NCBI GenBank assembly: GCA_965209105.1
Contig: CBDBQB010000004.1
Location: 1 to 34,453, forward strand
Reading direction: 5' to 3'
DNA from: JAAELZ01 sp965209105
GTDB taxonomy: Bacteria > Pseudomonadota > Gammaproteobacteria > Arenicellales > Poriferihabitantaceae
Length of the DNA stretch: 34,453 bases
In this document: piece after piece, positions 7,711-17,059 of the stretch
Position numbering within the stretch: the first letter of the stretch is position 1
Layout of the letters: the number at the start of each line of letters is the position of its first letter
Program-made: the position numbers and the translations under genes
The notes under the pieces: generated by a model
Told to the model about the DNA's origin: nothing
The model's database searches: none
Seen by the model: only the letters and a program-made list of their open reading frames with translations

Positions 7711-9153
7711 TTAGCGCGCCAGCAGTTTTCGTAAAATTTCATTGGCTTGTTTTGGGTTGGCCTTGCCTTGGCTGGCTTTCATCACTTGGCCGACGAAGAA
7801 ACCGATCATTTTTTGCTCACCCGCTAGGTATTGTTCCACTTGAGTAGGGTGCTTGGCAAGTATCTCTTGAACGATATTTTCAATCTCGCTCGAATCGGTG
7901 ATTTGTTTTAAGCCTTTGCGCTTAATCACTTCATTGGCGCTGCACTGTTTCTCCCACATTTCTACCAAGACTTCTTTGGCGATCTTGCCAGAGATAGTGT
8001 TATCTTCGATACGATCAAGCAAGCCGGCCAGCGCCTTGGCATCAACGCGAGAGCGGCTAATCGGTAGATCAGCTTTATTCAGATAAGCACCCAATTCTCC
8101 ACTGATCCAGTTATTAACGATGGAAGCCTTGGCTGAGGTGTAGGCTAAGCAAGCGTCAAAATAATCCGCAATAGGTCGGTCAGAGGCCAATTTTTCAGCC
8201 TCTTCAGGTGAAAATTGGTAATCTGCCTGGTATCTAGCCTGCCGCGCTTCGGGTAATTCGGGTAGGGCGGCGCGAATATCGTCGATGGTTTGCGTGGCGA
8301 TCACCATGGGGGGTAAATCTGGATCAGGGAAATACCGATAATCATGCGCTTCTTCCTTCGAGCGCATTGAACGCGTCTCATCGCGATCGGGGTCGTATAA
8401 TCGCGTTTCCTGCACCACCGTACCGCCTGATTCGATTAAATCAACTTGTCGCTCGACTTCATATTCGATGGCTTTTTGCACAAAACGAAATGAGTTGATA
8501 TTTTTAATTTCTGCGCGCGTGCCAAACTCGTCTTGACCGAAAGGGCGCACCGAAATATTTGCATCGCAACGGAACGAACCTTCCTGCATATTGCCATCTG
8601 AAATTTCGATATAGCGCACCAATGTATGCAATTTTTTAAGATAGGCCACGGCCTCTTGCGCTGACCGCATATCGGGTTCAGAAACAATTTCCAATAAGGG
8701 GGTACCCGTGCGGTTTAAATCAATAGCGGTATGATGCGAAAAGGCATCATGAATCGATTTCCCGGCGTCTTCTTCTAGGTGCGCGCGCGTCACGCCAATG
8801 GTTTTAGAGCCATTTTCTGTTTCTATTTCAATTTCACCTTCGCCCACAATCGGCACCTGAAACTGGCTAATTTGATAGCCCTTGGGCAAATCAGGGTAAA
8901 AATAATTTTTACGTTCAAAGGTTGAACGTGGATTGATTTTTGCGCCGATCGCCAGCCCAAACCTAATCGCTAACTCCGCGGCGTGACGATTCATGACGGG
9001 TAAAACACCCGGCAGGGCAATATCGACCGGGCTGGTTTGTCGATTAGGCTCGGCGCCGTAAGCGGTGGACGCCGATGAAAATATTTTGCTTTGCGTGGCA
9101 AGTTGGGTATGCACTTCTAAACCGATGACGACCTCCCATCCCGCACTGCTCAT
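7711..9153 (-). CDS. gatB: Asp-tRNA(Asn)/Glu-tRNA(Gln) amidotransferase subunit B
   Basis: A 480-aa protein from the ATG at 9151-9153. This start overlaps the gatA stop as ATGA and gives the expected N-terminus MSSAGWEVVIGLEVHTQL. An upstream start at 9183 would add ten residues inside gatA and is less likely. Conserved blocks are FYPDLPKGYQISQF, RTGTPLLEIVSEPDMRS, FRCDANISVRP, and RYFPDPDLPP; the C-terminal YqeY-like domain ends with NPKQANEILRKLL. GatB binds and activates the mischarged tRNA acyl group in the GatCAB complex. It is the last protein gene of gatCAB, followed after 23 bp by tRNA-Arg. Confidence 0.97.
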   Translation of the reverse strand: MSSAGWEVVIGLEVHTQLATQSKIFSSASTAYGAEPNRQTSPVDIALPGVLPVMNRHAAELAIRFGLAIGAKINPRSTFERKNYFYPDLPKGYQISQFQVPIVGEGEIEIETENGSKTIGVTRAHLEEDAGKSIHDAFSHHTAIDLNRTGTPLLEIVSEPDMRSAQEAVAYLKKLHTLVRYIEISDGNMQEGSFRCDANISVRPFGQDEFGTRAEIKNINSFRFVQKAIEYEVERQVDLIESGGTVVQETRLYDPDRDETRSMRSKEEAHDYRYFPDPDLPPMVIATQTIDDIRAALPELPEARQARYQADYQFSPEEAEKLASDRPIADYFDACLAYTSAKASIVNNWISGELGAYLNKADLPISRSRVDAKALAGLLDRIEDNTISGKIAKEVLVEMWEKQCSANEVIKRKGLKQITDSSEIENIVQEILAKHPTQVEQYLAGEQKMIGFFVGQVMKASQGKANPKQANEILRKLLAR

Positions 9154-10604
9154 GACGGTTCCCCCGCTTGTTTGAGGTGCCAATCAGTGTGTTGCTGATA
9201 CTGATGTGCAAGGTTTAATATTTTTGCCTCTTGCATATAATTTCCAATTAATTGCATGCCAATCGGTAAACCATGATCGTCAAAACCGACGGGAAGAGAT
9301 AAACCCGGCAAGCCTGCAAGGTTAAGCGTGACGGTGTAAATATCTTCAAGATACATGCTGACCGGGTCGCTATTCACGGCACCGAGTTTGGGCGCAGTGT
9401 GGGGGGTCGTTGGCCCGAGGATGACATCGCATTGCTCAAATGCCGCGGTAAAATCGTTGGCAATTAAGCGCCGTAATTTTTGTGCTTTGATGTAGTAAGC
9501 ATCGTAATAACCCGAAGACAGTGCGTAGGTGCCGACCAATATCCGGCGTTTAACTTCCTCGCCAAAGCCTTCAGTGCGGCTGTTGACGTACATCGATTCG
9601 AGGTCGTCATAGTCTTCTGCGCGGTGGCCATAGCGTACGCCATCAAAACGTGCGAGATTCGAAGAGGCTTCTGCGGGGGCTAATACGTAATAGCAGGGAA
9701 TGCCAAGCGCGCTATTGGGTAAATCAATTTCAAGCAGCACCGCACCCAGTTTCTCAAGGGTGTGCGCAGCGCTTTGAACCGTAGCGGCGATGCCACTGTC
9801 TAAATCCGCATTAAAGTATTGCTTAGGCAACCCAATTCGCACGCCTTCTAGTGATTGCGCGAGCGTGGATAGAAAATCGATGTTTTGATCTTCTATGGAT
9901 GTTGAATCTTTTGGATCGAAACCACAAATAGCTTCCAGCATTATCGCGGAATCTTCTGCGCTGCGAGCAATAATACCGGCTTGATCGAACGACGAGGCAA
10001 AGGCAACCATGCCCCAGCGCGACACTCGTCCATAGGTCGGCTTGATGCCCGTTAAACCACATAAAGCAGCGGGTTGTCGGACAGAACCCCCGGTATCTGT
10101 GCCGGTTGCAATGGGCACAATACCCGCCGCCACAGCAGCGGCTGCACCGCCGGAACTGCCGCCCGGCACATGATCTTTGTTCCAAGGGTTTAGCACGGGT
10201 CCGTAATAGGAGGATTCGTTGGTTGAACCCATCGCGAACTCGTCCATATTGGTTTTGCCGATACTTACCATGTTGCGCGCAGCGGTTTTTTTGACCACCG
10301 TCGCATTGTATGGCGAGATAAAATTAGCTAACATTTTAGAACCACAGCTGGTCAAGCTGCCTTGCGTGCAGAAGATATCTTTGTGTGCGGTGACAATCCC
10401 ACACAATGGGTCATCGTTGCCCTTCGCAATCGCCGCATCGGCTTTTTGCGCCGCCGCTAAAGCTTCATCTGGGTTGAGACTAATAAAGGCATTGAGATCA
10501 TTGCGTTGCTCGGCCTTATCCAGGGCCATTTGTGTCAGCTCATGACTGGAAATTTCGCCGCCACGCAAAGATTTCGCAATATGTTTAAGCGGTTGGTCTA
10601 ACAT
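9150..10604 (-). CDS. gatA: Asp-tRNA(Asn)/Glu-tRNA(Gln) amidotransferase subunit A
   Basis: A 484-aa amidase-signature protein with the full Ser-cisSer-Lys triad: K75 in TAHKDIFC, S150 in VPGGSSGG and S174 in DTGGSVRQP. Triad spacing equals that of characterised GatA enzymes. It releases ammonia from glutamine and channels it to GatB, so that Glu-tRNA(Gln) and/or Asp-tRNA(Asn) are converted in organisms lacking the direct synthetase. gatB overlaps by 4 bp; gatC lies 68 bp upstream. Many gammaproteobacteria, including E. coli, lack gatCAB, while Pseudomonas and relatives keep it beside mreB as here. Confidence 0.97.
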   Translation of the reverse strand: MLDQPLKHIAKSLRGGEISSHELTQMALDKAEQRNDLNAFISLNPDEALAAAQKADAAIAKGNDDPLCGIVTAHKDIFCTQGSLTSCGSKMLANFISPYNATVVKKTAARNMVSIGKTNMDEFAMGSTNESSYYGPVLNPWNKDHVPGGSSGGAAAAVAAGIVPIATGTDTGGSVRQPAALCGLTGIKPTYGRVSRWGMVAFASSFDQAGIIARSAEDSAIMLEAICGFDPKDSTSIEDQNIDFLSTLAQSLEGVRIGLPKQYFNADLDSGIAATVQSAAHTLEKLGAVLLEIDLPNSALGIPCYYVLAPAEASSNLARFDGVRYGHRAEDYDDLESMYVNSRTEGFGEEVKRRILVGTYALSSGYYDAYYIKAQKLRRLIANDFTAAFEQCDVILGPTTPHTAPKLGAVNSDPVSMYLEDIYTVTLNLAGLPGLSLPVGFDDHGLPIGMQLIGNYMQEAKILNLAHQYQQHTDWHLKQAGEPS

Positions 10605-10672
10605 TGAAGATTAAGTTAAGGCGTAAAATTTAGGAAAAGGATTGCGAGCGGAGGAAGTTAATTTAGAGTTAA

Positions 10673-10960
10673 TTACTCGATGACTTTAGGAACGAGATAC
10701 AAACCATCTTCTGAGTAGGGCGTTAATTTCATAAAGGCATCGCGTGCGTCCTTTTCTAACACGACGTCATCACGCAAGCGAAGATGGGGGTCTTGCGGGT
10801 GAGACAAGGCCTCGACATTATCCGTATCGGCCTGCGCCATTTGATCGATCAGCAATATGATAGTGTCGATTTGAGCAGCCAGATCATTAATCGAAGCCTC
10901 ATCTAATTTTAATTTAGAAAGGTGGGCAATTTTCTGTATTTCTTGGCGGCTGATGGTCAA
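10673..10960 (-). CDS. gatC: Asp-tRNA(Asn)/Glu-tRNA(Gln) amidotransferase subunit C
   Basis: A 95-aa protein beginning TISRQEIQKIAHLSKLKLDE, the hallmark GatC N-terminus, with LSHPQDPHLRLRDDV in the middle and the EDGLYLVPKVIE end. GatC is the small clamp that stabilises the GatA-GatB complex. The start codon is TTG (complement of 10958-10960); no in-frame ATG precedes it nearby. It is the first gene of gatCAB, divergent from mreB, an arrangement also known from Pseudomonas. A minus-strand TATACT box at 11010-11015 may belong to its promoter, but no good -35 was found. Confidence 0.94.
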   Translation of the reverse strand: MTISRQEIQKIAHLSKLKLDEASINDLAAQIDTIILLIDQMAQADTDNVEALSHPQDPHLRLRDDVVLEKDARDAFMKLTPYSEDGLYLVPKVIE

Positions 10961-11197
10961 TTCTAGATGTCTCTGATTTTAAGCAGTAGAATAATGAAAA
11001 AGGACACGAAGTATAGCCCAAACTATCTGTCGCGCAGTTCAATAAATACTAAAAAGCTGCGAGCCGGTGACAAGCCCGCGCAAAAACCCAAAAGTTGTCG
11101 TATGTTTATCACTGGGTGCTCGAGTAACCCAAAGGTACGGATGATCGGACGGCGAGGGAATCCCAACTTTGTGCAGAAGCGCATACCTTAGCTGGCT

Positions 11198-11227
11198 TTG
11201 ATATGATAAATTACGCCCCGAAATAAT
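11198..11227 (+). promoter_or_regulatory. Candidate mreB operon promoter
   Basis: TTGATA (11198-11203) is followed by AAATAA at 17 bp or AATAAT at 18 bp (ending at 11227). Transcription would start near 11234, leaving a leader of about 150 nt before the mreB ATG. The match is moderate and unverified. Confidence 0.35.
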
Positions 11228-11270
11228 TCTGCTCCGTTCGCGCGTAAAAATGTACTTTAAGGAGCAGGAT
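11226..11270 (+). promoter_or_regulatory. Leader dyad upstream of mreB
   Basis: ATTCTGCTCC (11226-11235) is complementary to GGAGCAGGAT (11261-11270). There are ten pairs, one being a G-U wobble if transcribed, around a 25-nt loop. It has no T-run after it, so it is not a terminator. It could be a regulator operator or a 5'-leader hairpin. Confidence 0.4.
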
Positions 11271-11383
11271 AAAACGCCATAATTAAACATGCAGGAATGC
11301 TTACATTATTGTGGCCGTGTTAATACCATATCTGTTGAAGGCGAACTTCGACGGGGTTTTACTCTTTTGTTGGATAGTGCTAC

Positions 11384-12421
11384 ATGTTTAAGAAAATTGC
11401 TGGTTATTTCTCGAATGACCTTGCCATCGATTTAGGAACCGCGAATACTTTGATTTATGTCAAAGGCAAGGGAATCATTCTGAATGAACCCTCAGTGGTA
11501 GCGATTCAGAATGATGGCCGTGGCCAAAAAAAGGTATTGGCGGTGGGCGCTGAAGCCAAGCTTATGTTAGGTCGAACACCGGGGTCTATTCAGGCGATAC
11601 GCCCTTTGAAGGACGGCGTCATCGCCGACTTCAACATTACTGAAGTCATGCTCAAAGACTTCATCAAAAAAGCGCAGGAGAATCGATATTTCTCCAGCCC
11701 TCGAATTATTATTTGTGTGCCTTGTACCTCAACCCAAGTGGAACGACGTGCGATACGAGAATCAGCGGTTAGCGCAGGCGCGCGTGAAGCGTATCTCATC
11801 GAAGAGCCAATGGCCGTTGCGATTGGCGCTAATTTGCCGGTGGGCGAACCCACAGGTTCAATGGTGGTGGATATCGGTGGTGGAACCACTGAAGTCGGTG
11901 TATTGTCGCTCGGTGGCATGGTGTATGCCAACTCGCTACGTGTGGCGGGCGATAGTTTCGACGAGAGCATCATTAATTATGTTAGGCGTCGGCATGGCGT
12001 GCTGATTGGTGAGGCAACGGCCGAACGTATCAAACAAACAATAGGCACGGCTTGGGCGGAATCTGAATTCATGGAAATGGAAGTTAAAGGGCGTGATGTT
12101 ACCGAAGGTATGTCGCGTAGTATTGTTGTGACCAGCACTGAAATATATGAAGCGATCTCCGATTCCTTAGAGCAAATTGTTCAAGGCATTAGACAAGCCC
12201 TAGAAAAAACGCCGCCGGAGCTCAGTGCCGATATCGGTGAGAAAGGTATGGTCATAGCGGGTGGCGGAGCCTTATTGCGAGACATGGATCAACGCTTAAT
12301 GCAGGATACTGGATTACCCGTGGTGATTGCCGATGACCCGCTTTCATGCGTTGCACGAGGATGCGGCCGGGCTCTTGAGGAAATGGACACGATTGGCAAC
12401 GTTTTCGCTTACGATTCATAA
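11384..12421 (+). CDS. mreB: Rod-shape-determining actin homologue MreB
   Basis: A 345-aa protein of the expected length. It has the actin-fold nucleotide motifs: phosphate-1 loop DLGTANTLIYVKG (17-29), phosphate-2 MVVDIGGGTTEVGVLSLGG, the EEPMAVAIGANLPV connector and the adenosine motif IAGGGALLRDMD near 305. The N-terminal MFKKIAGYFSND is the usual amphipathic membrane anchor. MreB filaments on the inner membrane guide the PBP2-RodA elongasome, whose genes follow in this same cluster. mreC starts after a 163-bp gap that could hold a secondary promoter, though I see no strong one. Confidence 0.98.
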   Translation: MFKKIAGYFSNDLAIDLGTANTLIYVKGKGIILNEPSVVAIQNDGRGQKKVLAVGAEAKLMLGRTPGSIQAIRPLKDGVIADFNITEVMLKDFIKKAQENRYFSSPRIIICVPCTSTQVERRAIRESAVSAGAREAYLIEEPMAVAIGANLPVGEPTGSMVVDIGGGTTEVGVLSLGGMVYANSLRVAGDSFDESIINYVRRRHGVLIGEATAERIKQTIGTAWAESEFMEMEVKGRDVTEGMSRSIVVTSTEIYEAISDSLEQIVQGIRQALEKTPPELSADIGEKGMVIAGGGALLRDMDQRLMQDTGLPVVIADDPLSCVARGCGRALEEMDTIGNVFAYDS

Positions 12422-12584
12422 GGCTCTGCACCTGATGTTGTTTCATCCTTATCATTGCAGGGTTAAATAATTTCTTGATGGTGCATCCAATTATTTATCG
12501 CCATTGCAGAGAGTTGGGTAGAGAGGCTTCATACGGCGAAATTGATTGGACTGATCGACTTGTTTTATTGCCCGGGATAGACCG

Positions 12585-13508
12585 ATGATCGGCAACCGGC
12601 TGACGCTATTTTACCGATTTGTGATGGTGTCAATTTTCACAGTCGCCTTGATGATATTCGACCATCGAACTACTTTTTTTGAAAGCACGCGTACCTTTTT
12701 ATCGAATATTAATACGCCCCTCAACATGCTATTGACTGTGCCCGTCAAAGCGCGTACTTTTTTGGACATCTATTGGCCCAACGAACAGTTGCTTCAGCGT
12801 GTTCGCGCGCTAGAATTCGAGAACCAACATTTACTCGCCAAGGTTCAAACACTCGACGCATTGGAAATAGAAAAGAACCGACTGCTAGCCCTGTTTTCTG
12901 CTAGCCGGGCGCGTGGTGATACCTCGGTCAAGCTGGCCCGAATTATTAGAACCTCTTTGCAAGGGCAATACGACCAGAGAATTGTCATTGATCGAGGGCG
13001 TAGGGATAATGTTGTCAATTCACAAGCAGTGATTGATTCCAATGGCGTCATTGGGCAAGTGAGCATGATCGCCAGAGATCATAGCGTGGTCACGGTTATC
13101 ACAGATTCCGCACATGCTGTTCCCGTCGAAGTTTTGCGAAATGGACTCAACGCAATCGTGCGCGGCACGGGGGCGAACCAAGAATTAAGTATACCTTTTA
13201 TGTCTTTTCAGGCGGATATAGAAGTGGGTGATGTATTGGTGACTTCAGGTTTGGGCAATGTGTTTCCCTTGGGTTATCCTGTTGCAGAAGTGGTTGATAT
13301 TCAAGGCTTGGCAGGGGAGCCATTCTTGACAGTTAAAGCGCAGCCTTTTGCCGAGTTGGACAAAGTGAAAAATGTTCTTTTGCTTGAATCGGCGGAGCCT
13401 ATCAATAGGGCGTTGAACAGCCATGATACGCCGATCAGTGATAGTGTGCCCGAGTTTAAAGACGAAGAAAAGGACAGTGACCTTCCAGCTGATGTGAGTC
13501 TACCTTGA
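12585..13508 (+). CDS. mreC: Rod-shape-determining protein MreC
   Basis: A 307-aa bitopic protein. There is a short cytoplasmic N-terminus, a transmembrane helix (about 10-27), a coiled coil (about 65-105, LQRVRALEFENQHLLAKVQT), then the periplasmic double beta-barrel with IDRGRRDNV, AVIDSNGVIGQV, VLVTSGLGNVFPLGYPVAEV and VKAQPFAELDKVKNVLLL. MreC activates PBP2. The last 40 residues form an acidic disordered tail (VPEFKDEEKDSDLP), which is variable in the family. mreD overlaps its stop codon (TTGA). Confidence 0.96.
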   Translation: MIGNRLTLFYRFVMVSIFTVALMIFDHRTTFFESTRTFLSNINTPLNMLLTVPVKARTFLDIYWPNEQLLQRVRALEFENQHLLAKVQTLDALEIEKNRLLALFSASRARGDTSVKLARIIRTSLQGQYDQRIVIDRGRRDNVVNSQAVIDSNGVIGQVSMIARDHSVVTVITDSAHAVPVEVLRNGLNAIVRGTGANQELSIPFMSFQADIEVGDVLVTSGLGNVFPLGYPVAEVVDIQGLAGEPFLTVKAQPFAELDKVKNVLLLESAEPINRALNSHDTPISDSVPEFKDEEKDSDLPADVSLP

Positions 13509-14002
13509 GCGGCGCAATGATAATCTCAGCTCGACGGCCACACTGGATATATATTTGTGTGACGATTTTTTTGGCGATATTGCTCAGCATATTGCCACTT
13601 CCAAAGAACATAGAAACGATTTGGCCGGATTGGATAAATTTGGTGGTTTTTTATTGGGTATTGGTTTTGCCCGCTAATTTGGGCGTGATGTTTGGCTGGA
13701 TCGTTGGCTTACTTGAAGATATCGTTAGCTTTTCTTTGCTCGGACAGCACGCCTTAGGCAAGGCATTGACCGGCACAATTGCGGCATTGGCTGAAAAGCG
13801 ATTTCCGTTGTTCAATCATTTAGAGCGCATGTTCGTGATTTTTATCGTTCAAACACTCAATGTTGCCATAGTCGCGAGCGTGAATCACTTGTCTTCTAAT
13901 GCACCCGTTCACGCAGCGCTGTGGGAAACAGCTCTAACGACCTGCTTAGCGTGGCCGTTGGTGGCTTTTTTGCTGGATCAGTTTGATCCAAATTATCAGT
14001 AG
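13505..14002 (+). CDS. mreD: Rod-shape-determining protein MreD
   Basis: A 165-aa polytopic membrane protein with about five hydrophobic spans. It has the family block VFYWVLVLPANLGVMFGWIVGLLEDI and SLLGQHALGKALTG. The TTG start overlaps the mreC stop as TTGA; an ATG four codons later (13517) is the alternative. Together with MreC it forms the membrane part of the elongasome. mrdA starts 1 bp after its stop. Confidence 0.93.
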   Translation: MSGAMIISARRPHWIYICVTIFLAILLSILPLPKNIETIWPDWINLVVFYWVLVLPANLGVMFGWIVGLLEDIVSFSLLGQHALGKALTGTIAALAEKRFPLFNHLERMFVIFIVQTLNVAIVASVNHLSSNAPVHAALWETALTTCLAWPLVAFLLDQFDPNYQ

Positions 14003-14003
14003 T

Positions 14004-15941
14004 ATGCCTGCATTCGGCGCGCAGCCCGCTATCAGAGATCACTTGCGTGAAGCCCATATCGTCCAAGCACGCTTGGTCGCCATTGCTGCTTTGGTGATTG
14101 TTCTAGCAGGTATCTTGCTTGCGCGTCTCGCGTATTTGCAGATTGGCCAGTATGAAAGGTTTTTAAGTTTGGCAGATAAAAATCGCGTTGATACCCATCC
14201 TATTGCGCCTGTTCGCGGCCTTATTTTTGATCGCAATGGACAGCCTCTTGCAGAAAACATACGCTCTTACAATCTGGAAATTTTACCCAAGCAGGTAGAT
14301 GAAATGGATCGCTTGATAGCCGCTATCTCTGAATTAGTCGAGATAACCGACAAACAAACCGCCCATTTTAAAAAGCAGCTCAGACACCGACCCAGCTTTG
14401 AGCGTCAGGTATTGCGTACCAACCTAAGCGAAGCAGAGGCCGCGCGTTACTCTGCCCATCAACATAAATTGTCCGGCAGCTATCTTGTTGCCGCCTTGCA
14501 GCGTCACTACCCACAAGGTGATTTAATGGGGCACGTCTTGGGCTATGTTGGACGCATCAACGATAAGGATATTACTCGAATTGATAAAAAAGCTTATGGA
14601 GGAACGCATTATATTGGCAAACTTGGCATTGAAGCCCATTATGAATCAGTATTGCTCGGTGAGGTGGGCTCAGAAGATATAGAAACCAATGCCCATGGCC
14701 AACAGGTACGTGCTTTAACCAGAACCTTGCCGAAAACTGGGCAGTCCTTGTATTTGAGTTTGGATACTCAACTACAAAAAAAAACGCTCTCTCTGCTCAA
14801 AGAATACGAAGGCGCTGCGATTGCCTTAGATCCTAAAACGGGTGAGATACTTGCGTTTGTCAGTGCGCCCGGATACGACACCAACCCCTTTGTGAATGGA
14901 ATTAGCACCAAAGCGTATAATGCTTTACGAGAATCTGATCGATTACCTTTGTTAAATCGAGCGTTAAATGGACGTTATGCTCCCGGTTCAACGATCAAAG
15001 GGTTTATGGGCTTGATCTCTATCAAGAATGGTATATCAGCGAGGGAGCGTGTCTATGCCCCCGGATGGTATTCCTTGCCCAATTCAAAACATCGCTATCG
15101 CTGCTGGAAAAAAACTGGGCACGGCTCAGTCAATTTGCACGATGCGATTACGCAGTCCTGCGATGTATATTTTTATCGAACGGCAAAGAAATTAGGCATC
15201 GATCGGCTGCACGAAGACATGACAAGCTTCGGTTTTGGCAAAAAAACACATATTGATATTCCGAATGAGCCCTCCGGCTTGATGCCGTCTCGCGAATGGA
15301 AAAAACGGGTACGCAAGCAACCATGGTATCCTGGAGAAACCGTTATTACCGGCATCGGGCAGGGATATATGTTGGCAACACCCATTCAGTTGGCGAGTGC
15401 GGCGGCGCTGCTGGCGAACCGAGGCCAGCCTGTGGTACCGCATTTTCTTACCGCGATACAGGATCCTGATAATGGAAATTTAGAACAAACTAAGGTTCCA
15501 GTACCCCCGAAAGTAGAGGGGGTGAGCGATGCGGCTTATAAGGCTGTGATCAAGGCTATGCGCGATGTGGTGCATGGGCCACGCGGTACAGCACGAAGAA
15601 TTGGCGTAGGCTTGCCCTATGAAATTGCAGGAAAAACGGGTACAGCGCAGGTAAGAAGTATCCCTCAAGGGCAGAAATACGATGCTGAAAATACGCCAAA
15701 AAAATATCGAGATCACTCCTTGTTCATCGCTTTTGCGCCCGTAGATGATCCAAAAATTGCCTTGGCTGTTGTGGTCGAGCACGGCGGTAGCGGCAGTAAG
15801 GTAGCCGCGCCCATCGCGAAAGAAATAATCGACTACTATCTTGTTGAACGCCTAGGTTTGTATCCGCGCGCGCGCAAACCAGAGCTTGCGAGTTCTGATG
15901 GACCTGGCTTAGCGGACAATCCGGTAATCCCGGGTTTATAA
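14004..15941 (+). CDS. mrdA: Penicillin-binding protein 2 (elongasome transpeptidase)
   Basis: A 645-aa class B PBP. The ATG at 14004 is preferred over a TTG at 13983 because it sits 1 bp after mreD and gives the usual cytoplasmic tail before the membrane helix (about 25-45, LVAIAALVIVLAGILLARLA). Motifs: dimerisation block RGLIFDRNGQPLAEN, IGKLGIEAHYESVLLG, active-site S329 in PGSTIKG, SCD (S385) in place of SxN, as usual for PBP2, and KTG (544-546). It crosslinks lateral-wall peptidoglycan with RodA, encoded next. Its direct linkage to mreBCD makes a single shape operon. Confidence 0.97.
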   Translation: MPAFGAQPAIRDHLREAHIVQARLVAIAALVIVLAGILLARLAYLQIGQYERFLSLADKNRVDTHPIAPVRGLIFDRNGQPLAENIRSYNLEILPKQVDEMDRLIAAISELVEITDKQTAHFKKQLRHRPSFERQVLRTNLSEAEAARYSAHQHKLSGSYLVAALQRHYPQGDLMGHVLGYVGRINDKDITRIDKKAYGGTHYIGKLGIEAHYESVLLGEVGSEDIETNAHGQQVRALTRTLPKTGQSLYLSLDTQLQKKTLSLLKEYEGAAIALDPKTGEILAFVSAPGYDTNPFVNGISTKAYNALRESDRLPLLNRALNGRYAPGSTIKGFMGLISIKNGISARERVYAPGWYSLPNSKHRYRCWKKTGHGSVNLHDAITQSCDVYFYRTAKKLGIDRLHEDMTSFGFGKKTHIDIPNEPSGLMPSREWKKRVRKQPWYPGETVITGIGQGYMLATPIQLASAAALLANRGQPVVPHFLTAIQDPDNGNLEQTKVPVPPKVEGVSDAAYKAVIKAMRDVVHGPRGTARRIGVGLPYEIAGKTGTAQVRSIPQGQKYDAENTPKKYRDHSLFIAFAPVDDPKIALAVVVEHGGSGSKVAAPIAKEIIDYYLVERLGLYPRARKPELASSDGPGLADNPVIPGL

Positions 15942-15947
15942 ACGGCC

Positions 15948-17042
15948 ATGCCTAGATTTTCATTTAAGCGTTTTCGATTTGACATGCCCCTATTTTTAGG
16001 GCTGCTCACCCTATGTGCTGCGAGCCTACTGATTTTGTATAGCGCAGGGGGCGCAAATGGCGATCAAATTGTACGGCAGGTAGTTCGAATTGGTTTGGCT
16101 TTAAGTTTGATGCTTATCATCGCGCAAATATCGCCTGCCACTCTGTTGCGCTATTCACCCGTAATTTTTACGATTGGTTTGCTGATGCTGATTAGCGTAC
16201 TGGCGGTTGGCATGGTCGGAAAGGGTGCTCAGCGTTGGCTAGATTTGGGCGTGGTGCGCTTCCAGCCCTCTGAAATAATGAAACTCGCCGTGCCGATGAT
16301 GGTGGCGTGGGTGGCGACGCGCAAATTTTTACCTCTGGGGTTCTGGCATATTGTGCTCTGCTTTTTGGTGATTGCGGTTCCCGCTGCATTGATTGGGGTA
16401 CAGCCTGATTTGGGCACGGCGATTCTGGTCTCATTTGCTGGGCTGGTTGTCATATTTTTAGCCGGGATATCATGGCGTTTTATGCTGAGTATTCTGGGCA
16501 TACTCGCGGTAGTGATGCCCCTGTTATGGAAATTCGTCCTACACGACTATCAACGAACACGTGTACTCACGCTGTTTGACCCGTGGCAGGATCCGCTCGG
16601 TGCGGGTTATCATACAATTCAATCGATGATCGCAATAGGGTCGGGTGGAAGCTTAGGCAAAGGCTGGTTACAAGGCACCCAATCGCAGTTGGAATTTATT
16701 CCAGAGAGAAGCACCGATTTTATATTCTCCGTGTTTGGTGAAGAATTTGGCTTGTTGGGTTTTATCGTATTGATGAGCTTGTATTTATTCTTGGTGTTTC
16801 GTGGAATCATGATCGCTTTTTACGCGCAAGAAACATACGATCGCTTGCTGGCGGGCAGTTTGATATTGACTTTCATGTTTTATGTCTTTGTTAACATTGG
16901 TATGGTCTCTGGTATATTACCTGTCGTGGGCGTGCCACTGCCATTGGTGAGTTATGGGGGGACTTCAATGCTTACCCTCATGGCAAGTTTCGGTATCTTG
17001 ATGAGCATCCGATGCGAAGGGCGAAAGCTCTCGAGAAGTTAA
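15948..17042 (+). CDS. rodA: Peptidoglycan glycosyltransferase RodA (SEDS)
   Basis: A 364-aa SEDS-family protein with about ten transmembrane helices. Signature segments are GKGAQRWLDLGVVRFQPSE, VQPDLGTAILVSF, the long periplasmic loop with IPERSTDFIFSVFGEEFG, and GVPLPLVSYGGTSMLTLMAS. RodA polymerises lipid II glycan strands with PBP2. It begins 6 bp after mrdA. mltB begins within about 20 bp downstream, so the genes are likely translationally linked. Confidence 0.97.
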   Translation: MPRFSFKRFRFDMPLFLGLLTLCAASLLILYSAGGANGDQIVRQVVRIGLALSLMLIIAQISPATLLRYSPVIFTIGLLMLISVLAVGMVGKGAQRWLDLGVVRFQPSEIMKLAVPMMVAWVATRKFLPLGFWHIVLCFLVIAVPAALIGVQPDLGTAILVSFAGLVVIFLAGISWRFMLSILGILAVVMPLLWKFVLHDYQRTRVLTLFDPWQDPLGAGYHTIQSMIAIGSGGSLGKGWLQGTQSQLEFIPERSTDFIFSVFGEEFGLLGFIVLMSLYLFLVFRGIMIAFYAQETYDRLLAGSLILTFMFYVFVNIGMVSGILPVVGVPLPLVSYGGTSMLTLMASFGILMSIRCEGRKLSRS

Positions 17043-17059
17043 ATCCTGGCGTAAAAATT

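Larger units (their letters stand above)
10961..11383. other. gatC-mreB divergent intergenic region (423 bp)
   Basis: No convincing gene is present. The short open frames crossing it have no recognisable protein character. The region must hold promoters for both directions. On the mreB side there is a TTGATA/AAATAA promoter-like pair (11198-11227) and a leader dyad (11226-11270). Other small dyads, such as AAAGTTG near 11091 with CAACTTT near 11164, are too scattered to call an RNA gene. The long mreB leader, about 150 nt after the candidate promoter, is the notable feature. Confidence 0.5.

Noticed and set aside
9154..9183. Upstream ATG adding ten residues to GatB
   Set aside because: The residues are encoded inside gatA and do not resemble GatB starts; the ATGA overlap start at 9153 is better.
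11039..11290. An 83-aa minus-strand frame in the gatC-mreB gap
   Set aside because: No protein family character and no ribosome site; it overlaps the likely mreB promoter and leader.
13983..14003. Upstream TTG start for mrdA
   Set aside because: It lies inside mreD; the ATG at 14004 gives the normal PBP2 N-terminus.
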